The notes under the pieces are model-generated. The model saw only the letters and a program-made list of their open reading frames with translations, was not told the DNA's origin and did not search any database. Of a DNA stretch of 64,000 nucleotides, positions 48,718 through 58,429 are shown piece after piece. The first letter of the stretch is position 1; each line of letters starts with the position of its first letter. This DNA is from Alphaproteobacteria bacterium (lineage in GTDB: Bacteria; Pseudomonadota; Alphaproteobacteria; Rhizobiales; JAKIUO01): assembly GCA_024280895.1 (NCBI GenBank), contig JAJRPI010000086.1, positions 62,001-126,000 on the forward strand. The letters are read 5' to 3'. The translations under genes were made by a program, and so were the position numbers.

Positions 48718-50442
48718 TTACTGGAAAAGCCAGTTGAGAATTGATTTTTGTTTGCGGCGGTTTGTGCGTTTTCTAGCGGTTTTACCACGCCGTGATTTAG
48801 TAGCTTTGCGTCTGGTTGGTCCCCAGATATCGCCCCAGGGTGAAGATACATAACCCCCATTACCTGTGCGACGTTTAGCTATTTTGGGCCGTGCCTTTTT
48901 GAGCAAGACTTCACTGGTCATGCCATCTGGGTCGACAATGGCGACTGTGCCATTTCCCCATTTCCAACTAGCTTTTTTGTCACCCCATTTGTGGGGTTCG
49001 ATGGCGTCAAGTCTGGCTTTTTTCAGATTTACGATCGCAGTATATTCAAGTGGCGTTGTATTTTCACCCTCCCCCTTGTTGCCAGCGAAATAGCGCAGCA
49101 GGCCAATGCCCTTCCACGTACCTTTGAGAGGGCTCCAGTCGAGTAGTTTTGGATCACCTTGCCCATAAGTTTCGATAAAGCCGTAAAAATAGGGATATTT
49201 TTTGTGATAGACATAATATTTGCCGTTTGGCAGCTTCGATAGTAACCACCCAGAAACGGGTTCGCCAATCAGCTCACCATCATAGCCAGGCAAGGTGCCC
49301 GTCAGTCGCTTCAAACCTTCGCGAGCCCCTCCAAGGAAACGATCCGCTTTGAGTGAACGTTGATAATAGGCGATCGCCTCATCGGTGTTTTTTCTGATTT
49401 CGTGAACTTGTGCTATCAGTTTCAGTGCCTCTGGATGTTCGGCGCTGATTTCCAATACGGTCTTGAAGTCATCAAGTGCATTATCGTAGTCACCCTTGCG
49501 TTTTGCAATGCGTCCTCTGGACAGGTATGACTGAGCATTTGTGGGATCAAGCTCAACGGCCTTATCGGCATCACTAAAGGCTTTTTCATATTTTTTGACA
49601 AAGCCAAAACATAAGGCGCGCAAAGCGTAGGCTTTGGCATGCCCGGGGGCGAGATCAATGGTTTTGGAGTAATCGGAGATTGCCGGAAGGTAATCTCTCA
49701 ATCCTTGATAGGCCTGCGCCCGTTCAAAATAAAGCTGTGGCTCCATTCGCGCCAATGCAATCGCATGGGTATAGTCTTTAACGGCAAGACGGTGTTTTTT
49801 CAAATTGGCAAATGTGCGTGCTCTGGACAAAAACACCATGCCGTAAGTTTTGTTGAGCTTAACAGCTCGAGAAAAATCACGAAGGGCTGCGTAGTTTTTG
49901 CCTTTTGATAAATAAGCCCGTCCGCGGCCATTATGAGGGACAGCGTTGAGTGTTAAATATCTGACGGCAGAATTAAAATCATGAACTGCTTCGTCAAGAT
50001 TGCCCAATTCGTAATTGGCACTACCCCGGTTATTATATGCAACCCCGTAAGTCGGAGCAATATCAATGGCTTTGGAAAACACCTCAAGCGCATCCTTGGG
50101 ACGATTAAGGTCCATATAGACATTGCCCATATTATTGTAAACTTGGGGATATTGCGGGTTTAAGGCAATGGCCTTGTTAAAATCGCTCAGTGCTTTATCT
50201 GTTTGTTTCAGACGCCAATGAGCAACACCGCGATCGCTATGAATGCTGGCCTTGCGGATATCCGAAAGCTTGTCATATTCAAGGGCCCGGTCATACGCCT
50301 TGATGGCTTGTTCATATTTGCCGCGCAGCAAAGCAGCCGCCCCTTGCCTCACGAGCAGCACCGAACGCTCTGCAACGGTCTCTGCCATTATGTTCGTTGG
50401 TACGAAGCTCAACACAATGGCGATGACGGCAAACATTCTCAT
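48718..50442 (-). CDS. Exported TPR-repeat protein
   Basis: A 574-residue protein with a cleavable signal (MRMFAVIAIVLSFVPTNIMA). About nine to ten tetratricopeptide repeats follow (for example YNNMGNVYMDLNRPKDALEV, YNNRGSANYELGNLDEAVHD, YLSRGRIAKRKGDYDNALDD) up to residue 365. Next is a non-TPR domain rich in Trp, Tyr and Gly (SKLPNGKYYVYHKKYPYF, LLDWSPLKGTWKGIGLLRYF) and a very basic tail (RRKATKSRRGKTARKRTNRR) that may bind nucleic acid or polyanionic wall polymer. TPR arrays act as protein-protein scaffolds. The C-terminal domain is not recognised. Confidence 0.82.
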   Translation of the reverse strand: MRMFAVIAIVLSFVPTNIMAETVAERSVLLVRQGAAALLRGKYEQAIKAYDRALEYDKLSDIRKASIHSDRGVAHWRLKQTDKALSDFNKAIALNPQYPQVYNNMGNVYMDLNRPKDALEVFSKAIDIAPTYGVAYNNRGSANYELGNLDEAVHDFNSAVRYLTLNAVPHNGRGRAYLSKGKNYAALRDFSRAVKLNKTYGMVFLSRARTFANLKKHRLAVKDYTHAIALARMEPQLYFERAQAYQGLRDYLPAISDYSKTIDLAPGHAKAYALRALCFGFVKKYEKAFSDADKAVELDPTNAQSYLSRGRIAKRKGDYDNALDDFKTVLEISAEHPEALKLIAQVHEIRKNTDEAIAYYQRSLKADRFLGGAREGLKRLTGTLPGYDGELIGEPVSGWLLSKLPNGKYYVYHKKYPYFYGFIETYGQGDPKLLDWSPLKGTWKGIGLLRYFAGNKGEGENTTPLEYTAIVNLKKARLDAIEPHKWGDKKASWKWGNGTVAIVDPDGMTSEVLLKKARPKIAKRRTGNGGYVSSPWGDIWGPTRRKATKSRRGKTARKRTNRRKQKSILNWLFQ

Positions 50443-50760
50443 TGGATCGCACCTGATATTATTTTCTGGCTCATTATTTGCCTCAAATAGCGAATTGATT
50501 CTCTTTCTCGATCATCATAATCCTTTAACGCGCGAATACAATGATGAGGTTTTCTTGTGGCCCCGGAGCGATTATGAGTATAGCTGTTTTCCGGCGATAA
50601 CATGTTCGAATTGTCGTCATGACGATCCTTGTTTCATGAGTGCTTGAGTTTTTGGCATATTGATGATTAATTAGGCACGGGCTTGCAGAACTTTTCCTGA
50701 CCTACTTATGACGATCACATAACTTATTGAATTTTATGTGTTTATTGCATCCCCTAAACT
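50443..50760. other. Intergenic region upstream of glnB
   Basis: This divergent region lies between the TPR gene (minus) and glnB (plus). NtrC-type half-sites would be expected here given the sigma-54 promoter, but I do not see a convincing TGCAC-N7-GTGCA pair. No gene is seen. Confidence 0.5.
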
Positions 50761-50776
50761 TGGCACAGTAGATGCT
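50761..50776 (+). promoter_or_regulatory. glnB: Sigma-54 (RpoN) promoter of glnB
   Basis: TGGCACAGTAGATGCT matches the -24/-12 consensus TGGCACG-N4-TTGCW except at two positions, with GG and GC at the correct spacing. It lies 61 bp before the glnB start codon. This promoter class needs an activator such as NtrC and fits nitrogen-limited expression of glnB-glnA. Confidence 0.8.
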
Positions 50777-50828
50777 TAATAGAAATTTAATATAGAGCCT
50801 TAAGGGCTTGGTGCGACGACAAAGGTGA

Positions 50829-51176
<348 letters not shown>

Positions 51177-51189
51177 ATTTTTTTATCTC

Positions 51190-51212
51190 ATGAGCACTTC
51201 ATCGCTCATTTT
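51190..51212 (+). terminator. Hairpin with short T-run between glnB and glnA
   Basis: ATGAGC (51190-51195) pairs with GCTCAT (51204-51209), followed by TTTT. It lies just after the glnB stop and could partly terminate or attenuate, lowering glnA relative to glnB transcript. Confidence 0.4.
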
Positions 51213-51235
51213 AACTGGGTTGGGTAGATAGTTTG

Positions 51236-52984
51236 ATGGGTGATGATGAAGAAGCCAAAAAGTTTCAAGAACAGATAAAACATGCCCGCGAGAGCTTGCC
51301 AAAAGATGGTAAAACTCCCGAGGACAAAGCCTTTTACGAGAGCACTTTTAACAAGTTGACGGAAATCGCCGACCTTTTTGCAAAAAATGAGGTTGATCTT
51401 CCCAAGACTGGCAATCCAGCAAATGTGCTGGCAACTCCTGCGGTGCCTGATGCCATAGAAATAGAGGCGATTACTGCTTCTGCATCAGGCTCTGCCGCGA
51501 CTACGATTTCTGGTTCAGGTGAGCCAGAGATATTAAATAACACAAACCCGCAAGCATCAGAAAAGGGAACTAATATGTCAGATGCAAATTCAATCCTTGC
51601 CCGAATCAAGGATGAGGAAATTAGATTTGTTGATCTTCGTTTCACGGACCCCAAGGGCAAGATGCAACATCTTACCATGGATATTGCCTTGATGGACGCT
51701 GAAGCATTCGCCGATGGCGTACCGTTTGATGGATCATCCATCGCTGGCTGGAAAGCCATTAATGAAAGCGATATGCTGTTGATGCCGGTTCCTGAAACCG
51801 CACATATTGATCCATTCTATGGTCAAAAAACAATGGCGATCTTTTGCGATATTCTTGAGCCAAGCACTGGCGAACGCTATTCGCGTGATCCACGTGGCAC
51901 TGCGCGCAAAGCAGAAGCCTATCTGGCCGCTACTGGTATTGGCGATCAGGCGTTCTTTGGTCCTGAACCTGAATTCTTCCTGTTTGACGATGTACGGTTC
52001 AATTCTGATCCCTACGATACCGGCTTCAAACTTGATGATGTCGAGCTACCCACCAATACAGGGCGCAAATACGAAACCGGCAATATGGGCCATCGCCCTC
52101 GCACTAAAGGCGGTTACTTTCCTTGCAATCCTGTTGATAGTTGCCAGGACATCCGCTCAGAAATGCTCACAACGATGACAGCCATGGGTGTTGAAACTGA
52201 AAAGCATCATCATGAAGTTGCGTCAGCTCAACATGAATTGGGAATGAAATTCGATAGTCTGACAAGATCAGCTGACAATGTTCAGATCTATAAATATGTC
52301 GTTCACAATGTCGCGGACACATATGGCAAGACTGCCACCTTTATGCCAAAGCCTGTTTTTGGCGATAACGGCACTGGCATGCACGTGCATCAGTCCATAT
52401 TCAAAGGCGGCGAACCTGTATTTGCTGGCAACATGTATGCTGATCTGTCTCAGGAATGTCTCTACTATATCGGCGGCATCTTGAAGCACGCCAAAGCGCT
52501 GAACGCTTTCACCAACCCTTCAACCAATAGCTATAAGCGTCTGGTTCCTGGGTATGAAGCACCTGTACTTCTTGCCTACTCAGCTAAAAACCGTTCTGCT
52601 TCATGCCGTATCCCGCATGTTGCCAACCCGAAGGGCAAGCGCATGGAAATCCGTTTCCCGGATCCAACCGCCAATCCTTATCTGTGCTTTGCTGCCATGC
52701 TGATGGCTGGCCTTGACGGTATTGAAAACAAGATCGATCCAGGCGAAGCCATGGACAAGGATCTGTATGATCTGCCACCAGCAGAACTTGCAAACATTCC
52801 GACTGTCTGCGGTAGTCTGCGTGAAGCTCTTGCAGCAGTAAATGCTGACAGAGCCTTCCTGACGAGAGGCGGCGTCTTCACCGACGAACAGATCGACGCA
52901 TATATCGAACTCAAAAAGGAAGAGTGTGATCGCTACGACATGACCCCTCATCCCGTTGAATTCGACATGTATTACAGCGTCTAG
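51236..52984 (+). CDS. glnA: Glutamine synthetase type I with an in-frame N-terminal extension
   Basis: Forms glutamine from glutamate, ammonia and ATP. The GSI core begins at ATG 51574 ([20 protein letters not shown]), behind a good AAAGGGA. It is 469 residues, with [12 protein letters not shown], the [12 protein letters not shown] active-site strand, [16 protein letters not shown] and [13 protein letters not shown]. The adenylylation loop Tyr is in [10 protein letters not shown]. The same frame is open back to ATG 51236 (a TTG lies one codon further), adding 112 residues before the canonical Met. These are an acidic, helical stretch ([40 protein letters not shown]) and then an Ala/Ser/Thr/Pro-rich linker. 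The long form, the short form or both may be made. The extension is unusual and I do not recognise it. Confidence 0.95.
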   Translation: MGDDEEAKKFQEQIKHARESLPKDGKTPEDKAFYESTFNKLTEIADLFAKNEVDLPKTGNPANVLATPAVPDAIEIEAITASASGSAATTISGSGEPEILNNTNPQASEKGTNMSDANSILARIKDEEIRFVDLRFTDPKGKMQHLTMDIALMDAEAFADGVPFDGSSIAGWKAINESDMLLMPVPETAHIDPFYGQKTMAIFCDILEPSTGERYSRDPRGTARKAEAYLAATGIGDQAFFGPEPEFFLFDDVRFNSDPYDTGFKLDDVELPTNTGRKYETGNMGHRPRTKGGYFPCNPVDSCQDIRSEMLTTMTAMGVETEKHHHEVASAQHELGMKFDSLTRSADNVQIYKYVVHNVADTYGKTATFMPKPVFGDNGTGMHVHQSIFKGGEPVFAGNMYADLSQECLYYIGGILKHAKALNAFTNPSTNSYKRLVPGYEAPVLLAYSAKNRSASCRIPHVANPKGKRMEIRFPDPTANPYLCFAAMLMAGLDGIENKIDPGEAMDKDLYDLPPAELANIPTVCGSLREALAAVNADRAFLTRGGVFTDEQIDAYIELKKEECDRYDMTPHPVEFDMYYSV

Positions 52985-53005
52985 ACGACAAATCGAACTT
53001 TCTTG

Positions 53006-53040
53006 AAAAAGGGCGATACCATCTGGTATCGCCCTTTTTT
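53006..53040 (+). terminator. glnA: Strong terminator after glnA
   Basis: AAGGGCGATACC and GGTATCGCCCTT form a perfect stem with a 4-base loop, followed by a T-run, 22 bp past the glnA stop. Confidence 0.92.
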
Positions 53041-53127
53041 GGTTTTTGGGTTCAGTGCTATATGTCAACTGGCAAAACTGTTATAGTTTTGCTTAAATAT
53101 CGAAAACGCGCGCGACGGAGAACAGGA

Positions 53128-54360
53128 ATGAGCGACCTCCCCCCCGAAAACGAATTTGATGTAGCGATTATCGGAGCTGGTGCGACCGGCCTTGCTGCGG
53201 CTTGCGCAATGGCGATGGAAGATTTGAAAATCATCTGCTTTGACAAGATTTTTGGTTTTGATGGCGAGCTTAAGGGTGATACCCGCACGATCGCCCTGCT
53301 GCAAAACTCGGTCTATCTCTTGCAGAACCTTGGCGTTTGGGACGATTGCAGGCCCTTTGCCGAGCCACTTAATATCATGAAAGTTGTGGACGATACTGGT
53401 CGTTTCCCACCAGTTCCCGATGCCTCATTTGATGCAAGTGAACTAGGCGCTGATCCTTTTGGCTACAATATTCCCAATGATCGCCTTGTATCCATATTAG
53501 CGGAGCATGCCCGCGACAATCCCAATATTACTTTATTTGAAACTGACCATGTCACGAGCATCGAGAATCTTGCGAAAATGGCCGTGGTTACGCCGTTTGA
53601 AGGAAACTCTGTCACAGCCTCTCTGGTGGTAGGTGCTGATGGTGCCAATTCACTCGCTCGCCGTGCCGCCAGGATAACCACGACTGACTGGAAATATAAT
53701 CAAACAGCAATGGCATGCTGGTTCAGCCACAGCCAGCCTCATAACGGTATCTCGACCGAATTTCATCGAAAATCTGGTCCTTTGGTCCTTGTGCCCATGC
53801 AGGGTAACAAAAGCGGTCTTGTATGGGTGGAAACCCCAGAGGAAGCTAATCGCCTGATGGCGCTCGACGACACCGGTTTCAAGGAGCAACTTAGCGCCGC
53901 CACACATGGCGAACTAGGTAATCTCCTTGAATTGAGCCAACGATCCGCGTTTCCATTGTCGGGTCTCGTGGCCAACAGCTTTGGCAAAGGGCGAACGGTA
54001 TTGGTTGGGCATGCCGCGCATGTTTTGCCCCCCATTGGTGCGCAAGGTCTCAATCTTGGCCTGCGCGACGCCGCCATGATCGCGGATATAGCCAGCAAGG
54101 CTCAAATGCTTAGTGCTGACCCGGGTGGGCCAGACGTCATCGCCAAATATGACGAGCTACGACGCGGCGATATCTTGAGCCGCGCTTTCACTGTTGATTT
54201 TCTCAATCGTTCCTTGATTCATGGCTGGTTCCCTCCGCTACAGGCCACCAGAGCCATTGGTGTGCAATTGTTGAAACTCATTCCCCCGCTTCGCAAAGCT
54301 GTGATGCGCGAAGGCATCGCACCGCAAAGCCATCTCCCGCCATTGATGCAATCTCGCTAA
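53128..54360 (+). CDS. FAD-dependent monooxygenase of the UbiH/UbiF/VisC family
   Basis: Flavin hydroxylase, probably acting on the ubiquinone ring. The N-terminal dinucleotide-binding motif is FDVAIIGAGATGLAAACAMA. The family DTRTIALL segment near residue 54, LVVGADGANSLARRAARI (the DG motif), and GHAAHVLPPIGAQGLNLGLR, the second FAD motif of UbiH proteins, follow. The start at ATG 53128 has GGAG 7 bases upstream; an upstream extension in the frame is not family-like. The length is 410 residues. Which ring position it hydroxylates cannot be told from sequence. Confidence 0.9.
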   Translation: MSDLPPENEFDVAIIGAGATGLAAACAMAMEDLKIICFDKIFGFDGELKGDTRTIALLQNSVYLLQNLGVWDDCRPFAEPLNIMKVVDDTGRFPPVPDASFDASELGADPFGYNIPNDRLVSILAEHARDNPNITLFETDHVTSIENLAKMAVVTPFEGNSVTASLVVGADGANSLARRAARITTTDWKYNQTAMACWFSHSQPHNGISTEFHRKSGPLVLVPMQGNKSGLVWVETPEEANRLMALDDTGFKEQLSAATHGELGNLLELSQRSAFPLSGLVANSFGKGRTVLVGHAAHVLPPIGAQGLNLGLRDAAMIADIASKAQMLSADPGGPDVIAKYDELRRGDILSRAFTVDFLNRSLIHGWFPPLQATRAIGVQLLKLIPPLRKAVMREGIAPQSHLPPLMQSR

Positions 54361-54456
54361 CGCCCCCCCGCTTTTGGGCAATTTGATTGACATTGGAATC
54401 CATATTGGAAATGTTGGATTTATCTATTCGCAATCCGTATATTGATCGAGGTATTA

Positions 54457-55362
54457 ATGGCCCTTCTCACCCAGTTGCGCTATGGCGCTGAATATCTTGC
54501 TTTGCGCCTTGTTATCGGCACGGTAAGACAGCTTCCTCTTGATACGGCGGTGCCTATTTCCGCTGCGACCTGGCGCAAACTCGCTCCCAAGGGCAAGCGT
54601 CGCCATCAACGGGCCCTTGATAATCTTGCCAAAGCCTTTCCGCACAAAACCGACGAAGAGCGCGAACTGATCGCTCTGGACGCTTGGTCAAATCTTGGTC
54701 GGGTCATGGTTGAGACCATGCAATTGGACCGTATTTTGAAACAACCCGATCGTATTGAAGTTCTCAACGGGCAGATCCTGGAGCGGTATCGCGATAAAAT
54801 GGGGCCGCTCATTTGCTGCTCGCTTCATACCGGCAATTGGGAATTGGCAACCTGGCCACTGGTGGTTGCCGATATTAAATCAGCTGCCGTTTATAGACTC
54901 GTCTCAAACCCCTATGTGGATGCCTATTTGCGCAAACAACGTGAGACGCTTTACCAGGCAGGTATGTTTTCACGCGGTGCGGGGCGTACCAATCGCATGG
55001 GAGGTCACAATACAGCACGGCAGATCGGAAGCCTCTTGCGCGCTGGCGGACGCGTTGGCATGTTGGCTGACCTTTATGATCGGCGCGGGGTCGAAGTGCC
55101 GTTTTTTGGTCATCCAGCCTCTTCTTCCAAATTTGCTGCCATGTTGGCCAGACGCCTTGGGTGCCGCATATGGGTGGGGCGCTGCATTCGCATTGGAACG
55201 CAATCACGTTTCAAGGTTGAGATGAAAGAGCTGCAAGTGCCTTTTAGCGATGACAAAGAAGCGGATATTCGCGCTATAACAGCAGCCATGCAGAACCAGT
55301 TCGAGGAATGGATCACCGAGATGCCCGAACAATGGATGTGGTCAAACCGCAAATGGTCTTAA
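54457..55362 (+). CDS. LpxL/HtrB-family lipid A acyltransferase
   Basis: Inner-membrane acyltransferase that adds a secondary acyl chain to lipid A or a related glycolipid. The catalytic H-x4-E motif is in CCSLHTGNWELATWPL near residue 125. GGRVGMLADLYDRRGVEVPFFG and the C-terminal PEQWMWSNRKW are family signatures (canonical PEQWxWxHRRW). The start at ATG 54457 has GAGG 6 bases upstream, giving 301 residues. The exact acceptor is unknown. Confidence 0.9.
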   Translation: MALLTQLRYGAEYLALRLVIGTVRQLPLDTAVPISAATWRKLAPKGKRRHQRALDNLAKAFPHKTDEERELIALDAWSNLGRVMVETMQLDRILKQPDRIEVLNGQILERYRDKMGPLICCSLHTGNWELATWPLVVADIKSAAVYRLVSNPYVDAYLRKQRETLYQAGMFSRGAGRTNRMGGHNTARQIGSLLRAGGRVGMLADLYDRRGVEVPFFGHPASSSKFAAMLARRLGCRIWVGRCIRIGTQSRFKVEMKELQVPFSDDKEADIRAITAAMQNQFEEWITEMPEQWMWSNRKWS

Positions 55363-55393
55363 ACCCTATTCTCATCCCATCTACAGCATAAAA

Positions 55394-55439
55394 AAAGCCC
55401 CGAATTAACCCGTGCTAAAACGAGGTAAGTCGGAGCTTT
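55394..55439. terminator. Possible bidirectional terminator between convergent genes
   Basis: AAAGCCCCGA (55394-55403) pairs with TCGGAGCTTT (55430-55439) at 9 of 10 positions across a long loop. It sits between the acyltransferase and the IalB-like gene, which converge here. Confidence 0.4.
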
Positions 55440-55461
55440 AATCAAGTTATAGTCTTGTGAC

Positions 55462-56214
55462 CTACTTTTTCTTTTGTGCTTCTTTTCTCTTTTTCAAAGC
55501 TGCCATTTCAGCCTTTTGAAATTTCTGCACAAGCAAAATTTGCTGTTTGCGAACACCTGCAATGCGTTTTTGCCAGGTTTTGCCATCAGAAGGTTTTCCA
55601 GAAAGAGCTTTCCCCAATCCTTTTAGGGGAAAGGCCCGCGGCATCTGCTTTTTGGTGTTCATGGCGACGACGGTGATTCTTTTACCTTTTTTCAACTCAG
55701 CCAACAGTTCTTTGGTGGCCTTGGTCTGGGCCACACAGCTTGCTTGATCGCAATAGACATAGCTGAACTTATGAATCTTGTTTTTATCAATTTTGATAAA
55801 AACACCCATCTTGATGGCCCACCTGGCACCAATGAAACGGATCGACTTTAGAGTTTTCTTTGTTTTGGGATCCTTGAATTCGACAGGAACAAGCCAGACA
55901 TGTGGAAACGTCACGATCAAAGAATCGCCAACACCATCAATCTGTTCGATAGCGATTGGAGCATAGGGCACCAGATTTTGACCGCCAAGACCATCAATAC
56001 GGGTCACGCATACTTTTGGTGCTTTTTTTGTTTTTACGGAGCAAAGCTTCGTCCAGGGATTAAAAGCCTTGGCCGCTGCTTTCTTCTTTTTTGCGGCATC
56101 TTGCGCAAAGGCTGGGGCACCATATGCACTCAGCGCCAGTATTGCAGCAATCACGAAAGCGAAACCTTTGCGGCCGCACACAGATCGTTTAGTATCAGTC
56201 AGAGTCATGGTCAT
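55462..56214 (-). CDS. Invasion-associated locus B (IalB) family exported protein
   Basis: Periplasmic or secreted protein of the IalB family common in Hyphomicrobiales. I start at ATG 56214, with AAAGG ten bases upstream. The signal peptide is GFAFVIAAILALSAYGAPAF then AQ. The mature part has a lysine-rich start, then NPWTKLCSVKTKKAPKVCVT and FSYVYCDQASCVAQTKATKE, giving the family's paired cysteines, and ends in a lysine-rich coil. The length is 250 residues. Despite the name, the family is widespread in non-pathogens and its role is not defined. Confidence 0.82.
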   Translation of the reverse strand: MTMTLTDTKRSVCGRKGFAFVIAAILALSAYGAPAFAQDAAKKKKAAAKAFNPWTKLCSVKTKKAPKVCVTRIDGLGGQNLVPYAPIAIEQIDGVGDSLIVTFPHVWLVPVEFKDPKTKKTLKSIRFIGARWAIKMGVFIKIDKNKIHKFSYVYCDQASCVAQTKATKELLAELKKGKRITVVAMNTKKQMPRAFPLKGLGKALSGKPSDGKTWQKRIAGVRKQQILLVQKFQKAEMAALKKRKEAQKKK

Positions 56215-56574
56215 TAAATTCAACCTTTCATTTCCCCCCGAAATTTTGTCGGGTTTCATTCTTTGTCTCTTGGCATTATACGAACCATCAGGTCCATTTA
56301 AACAAGCCCCTCCCCATTCAAGGTGGAACTGTTAATATATAAGTGAAGTCAGGCGCATCCAAATAAGGCGAAGACGTGGCAAAGACCCCTCATTTGGATA
56401 AGCTATCAACAAAAACTCACCGCCATAGCTATTTCGCGCACAAACCGATGCCGAAATGTTGCCAAAAGAATACTCGATAATGTCTCTTGTTGATAGCCTT
56501 TGAATCAACTGACGTGATAATCGCGATGTATGTAACCCAGTTACCATCAATTGAAAAGAAACAGACAACGGCCT
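56215..56574. other. Divergent intergenic region, no gene seen
   Basis: AT-rich DNA between the IalB-like gene (minus) and the solute-binding protein gene (plus). It should hold both promoters; I see no box clear enough to mark. Confidence 0.5.
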
Positions 56575-58386
56575 ATGAAACCCTTTCCGCTCCTCACTCT
56601 TATTGCCGCGTTGATATATGGGCATGCTGGCCTTTTTGCGCAAAAGGCGCTTGGCGCTCCTGCCCACGGTATCTCCATGCACGGCACTCTAAAACATAAA
56701 CCCGGCTTCAAGCATTTTGGTTTTGTAAACCCAGATGCCCCCAAGGGCGGTCAGCTGGTGTATGGTGCAATCGGCGGATTTGATAGCCTCAATCCATTTA
56801 TTGTGCGCGGACGTCCGGCTCCTAACCTGCGAAATTACATATTTGAAAGCTTGATGACACGCGCTTATGACGAGCCGTTCTCGCTATATGGACTATTGGC
56901 TAAAACCATTGAAACACCAGAAGATCGAAGCTGGGTTGCCTTCAAAATCAACGAAAACGCGCGATTTTCAGATGGCAAGCCGGTCACGGTTGACGATGTT
57001 ATCCATTCTCATGCTCTGTTGAGAGACAAGGGACGGCCCAATCATCGTTTTTATTACTCCAAGGTGTCAAAGGTTGAAAAAATTGGCGACGATACTGTCA
57101 AATTTACCTTCAAGCCTGAAGGTGATCGAGAGATGCCTTTGATCATGGGGTTGATGCCCATTTTGCCAAAACACATCTATTCCGTTGAAACTTTTGAAAA
57201 AACCACACTTAAAGCCCCCACGGGCAGTGGTCCCTACCTTGTTGATAAAATTGATGCAGGCGCCAGCATCTCCTTTAAGCGCAACCCCAACTATTGGGGG
57301 CGTGATCTTGCCGTCAACAGGGGCCGGTATAATCTCGACCATTTCACACATATTTTTTACCGCGACGCCAATGTCCTGTTTGAGGACTTTAAAAAAGGCG
57401 TGCATCATATCAGATTGGAGCGGGATCCAAATCGCTGGGCCAAGGATTATGACTTCCCTGCGATGAGAAAAGGGCTGGTCAAGCGCCAAACCATTAAGCT
57501 GGCCATACCATCTGGCATGAACGCCCTCGTGTTTAATAGCAGACGTTCTGTTTTTGCTGATAGAAATGTCCGCAAAGCTCTGACACTAATATTTGATTTC
57601 GAATGGATCAATCGCAATCTTTATCATAATTTATATACCAGAACCCGCAGCTTCTTTGATCGTTCAGAACTGTCGAGCGGAGGAAAACCTGTCGATGAGT
57701 ATGAAAAATCACTATTGGCAAAATACCCTGATGCCGTCACGAAAGAAATTCGAGAACATGGCTATCAGCCCCCTGTTAGCGACGGTTCCGGCAGAAATCG
57801 CAACGCCAGGCGCAAAGCCCTTCGGCTACTGATCAAAGCTGGCTATATTCTCAAAGGCGCGGTGCTCGTCAACAAGAAAACCGGCAAGCCATTCACCTTT
57901 GAAATTTTAACGGCCAGACAAGATCAGGTACGCCTGCTACTCAATTACGTCTCGGCCTTGAAACTCATCGGGATCAAGGCGGAGGTGCGCGTTGTTGATA
58001 GCGCACAATTCCAACAGCGTAAAAATACATTTGATTTCGACATGACGGACAATGAATGGCGGGCCTCCTTGTCGCCGGGCAATGAGCAATCCTTTCGCTG
58101 GAGCGCAAAGGCGGCTGATAGCGAAGGAAGCTATAATTTTGCCGGCGTTAAAAACCCAGCGGCCGATGCGATGATCGAGGCCATGCTCAAGGCAAAATCA
58201 CGCAAGCATTTTGTTTCCAGTGTTCGTGCACTTGATCGTGTCCTGCTGTCAGGCAATTATGTCATTCCGCTTTATCATACACCGGGGCAATGGCTGGCGA
58301 TCTGGTCGCATTTAAAGCATCCCTCAAATACCTCCCTTTACGGATTGCGCCTTGACACTATCTGGCAACAACCTGATACCAAATAG
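56575..58386 (+). CDS. YejA-like periplasmic solute-binding protein (ABC family 5)
   Basis: A 603-residue extracytoplasmic solute-binding protein of the oligopeptide/dipeptide type. After a signal peptide (MKPFPLLTLIAALIYGHAGL, cut near ALGA) come HGISMHGTLKHKPGFKHFGF and VNPDAPKGGQLVYGAIGGFD, the start typical of YejA-like proteins. SGPYLVDKIDAGASISFKRN and NPNYWGRDLAVNRGRYNLDH mark the family 5 core. YejA homologues bind microcin C-like or muropeptide oligopeptides. No ABC permease or ATPase genes are next to it, so it is an orphan here. The ATG at 56575 is preferred over an upstream TTG. Confidence 0.88.
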   Translation: MKPFPLLTLIAALIYGHAGLFAQKALGAPAHGISMHGTLKHKPGFKHFGFVNPDAPKGGQLVYGAIGGFDSLNPFIVRGRPAPNLRNYIFESLMTRAYDEPFSLYGLLAKTIETPEDRSWVAFKINENARFSDGKPVTVDDVIHSHALLRDKGRPNHRFYYSKVSKVEKIGDDTVKFTFKPEGDREMPLIMGLMPILPKHIYSVETFEKTTLKAPTGSGPYLVDKIDAGASISFKRNPNYWGRDLAVNRGRYNLDHFTHIFYRDANVLFEDFKKGVHHIRLERDPNRWAKDYDFPAMRKGLVKRQTIKLAIPSGMNALVFNSRRSVFADRNVRKALTLIFDFEWINRNLYHNLYTRTRSFFDRSELSSGGKPVDEYEKSLLAKYPDAVTKEIREHGYQPPVSDGSGRNRNARRKALRLLIKAGYILKGAVLVNKKTGKPFTFEILTARQDQVRLLLNYVSALKLIGIKAEVRVVDSAQFQQRKNTFDFDMTDNEWRASLSPGNEQSFRWSAKAADSEGSYNFAGVKNPAADAMIEAMLKAKSRKHFVSSVRALDRVLLSGNYVIPLYHTPGQWLAIWSHLKHPSNTSLYGLRLDTIWQQPDTK

Positions 58387-58429
58387 ACAAGATATTTTGG
58401 CGATTCGCTTTTGGGTGGCATAGCGGTAG

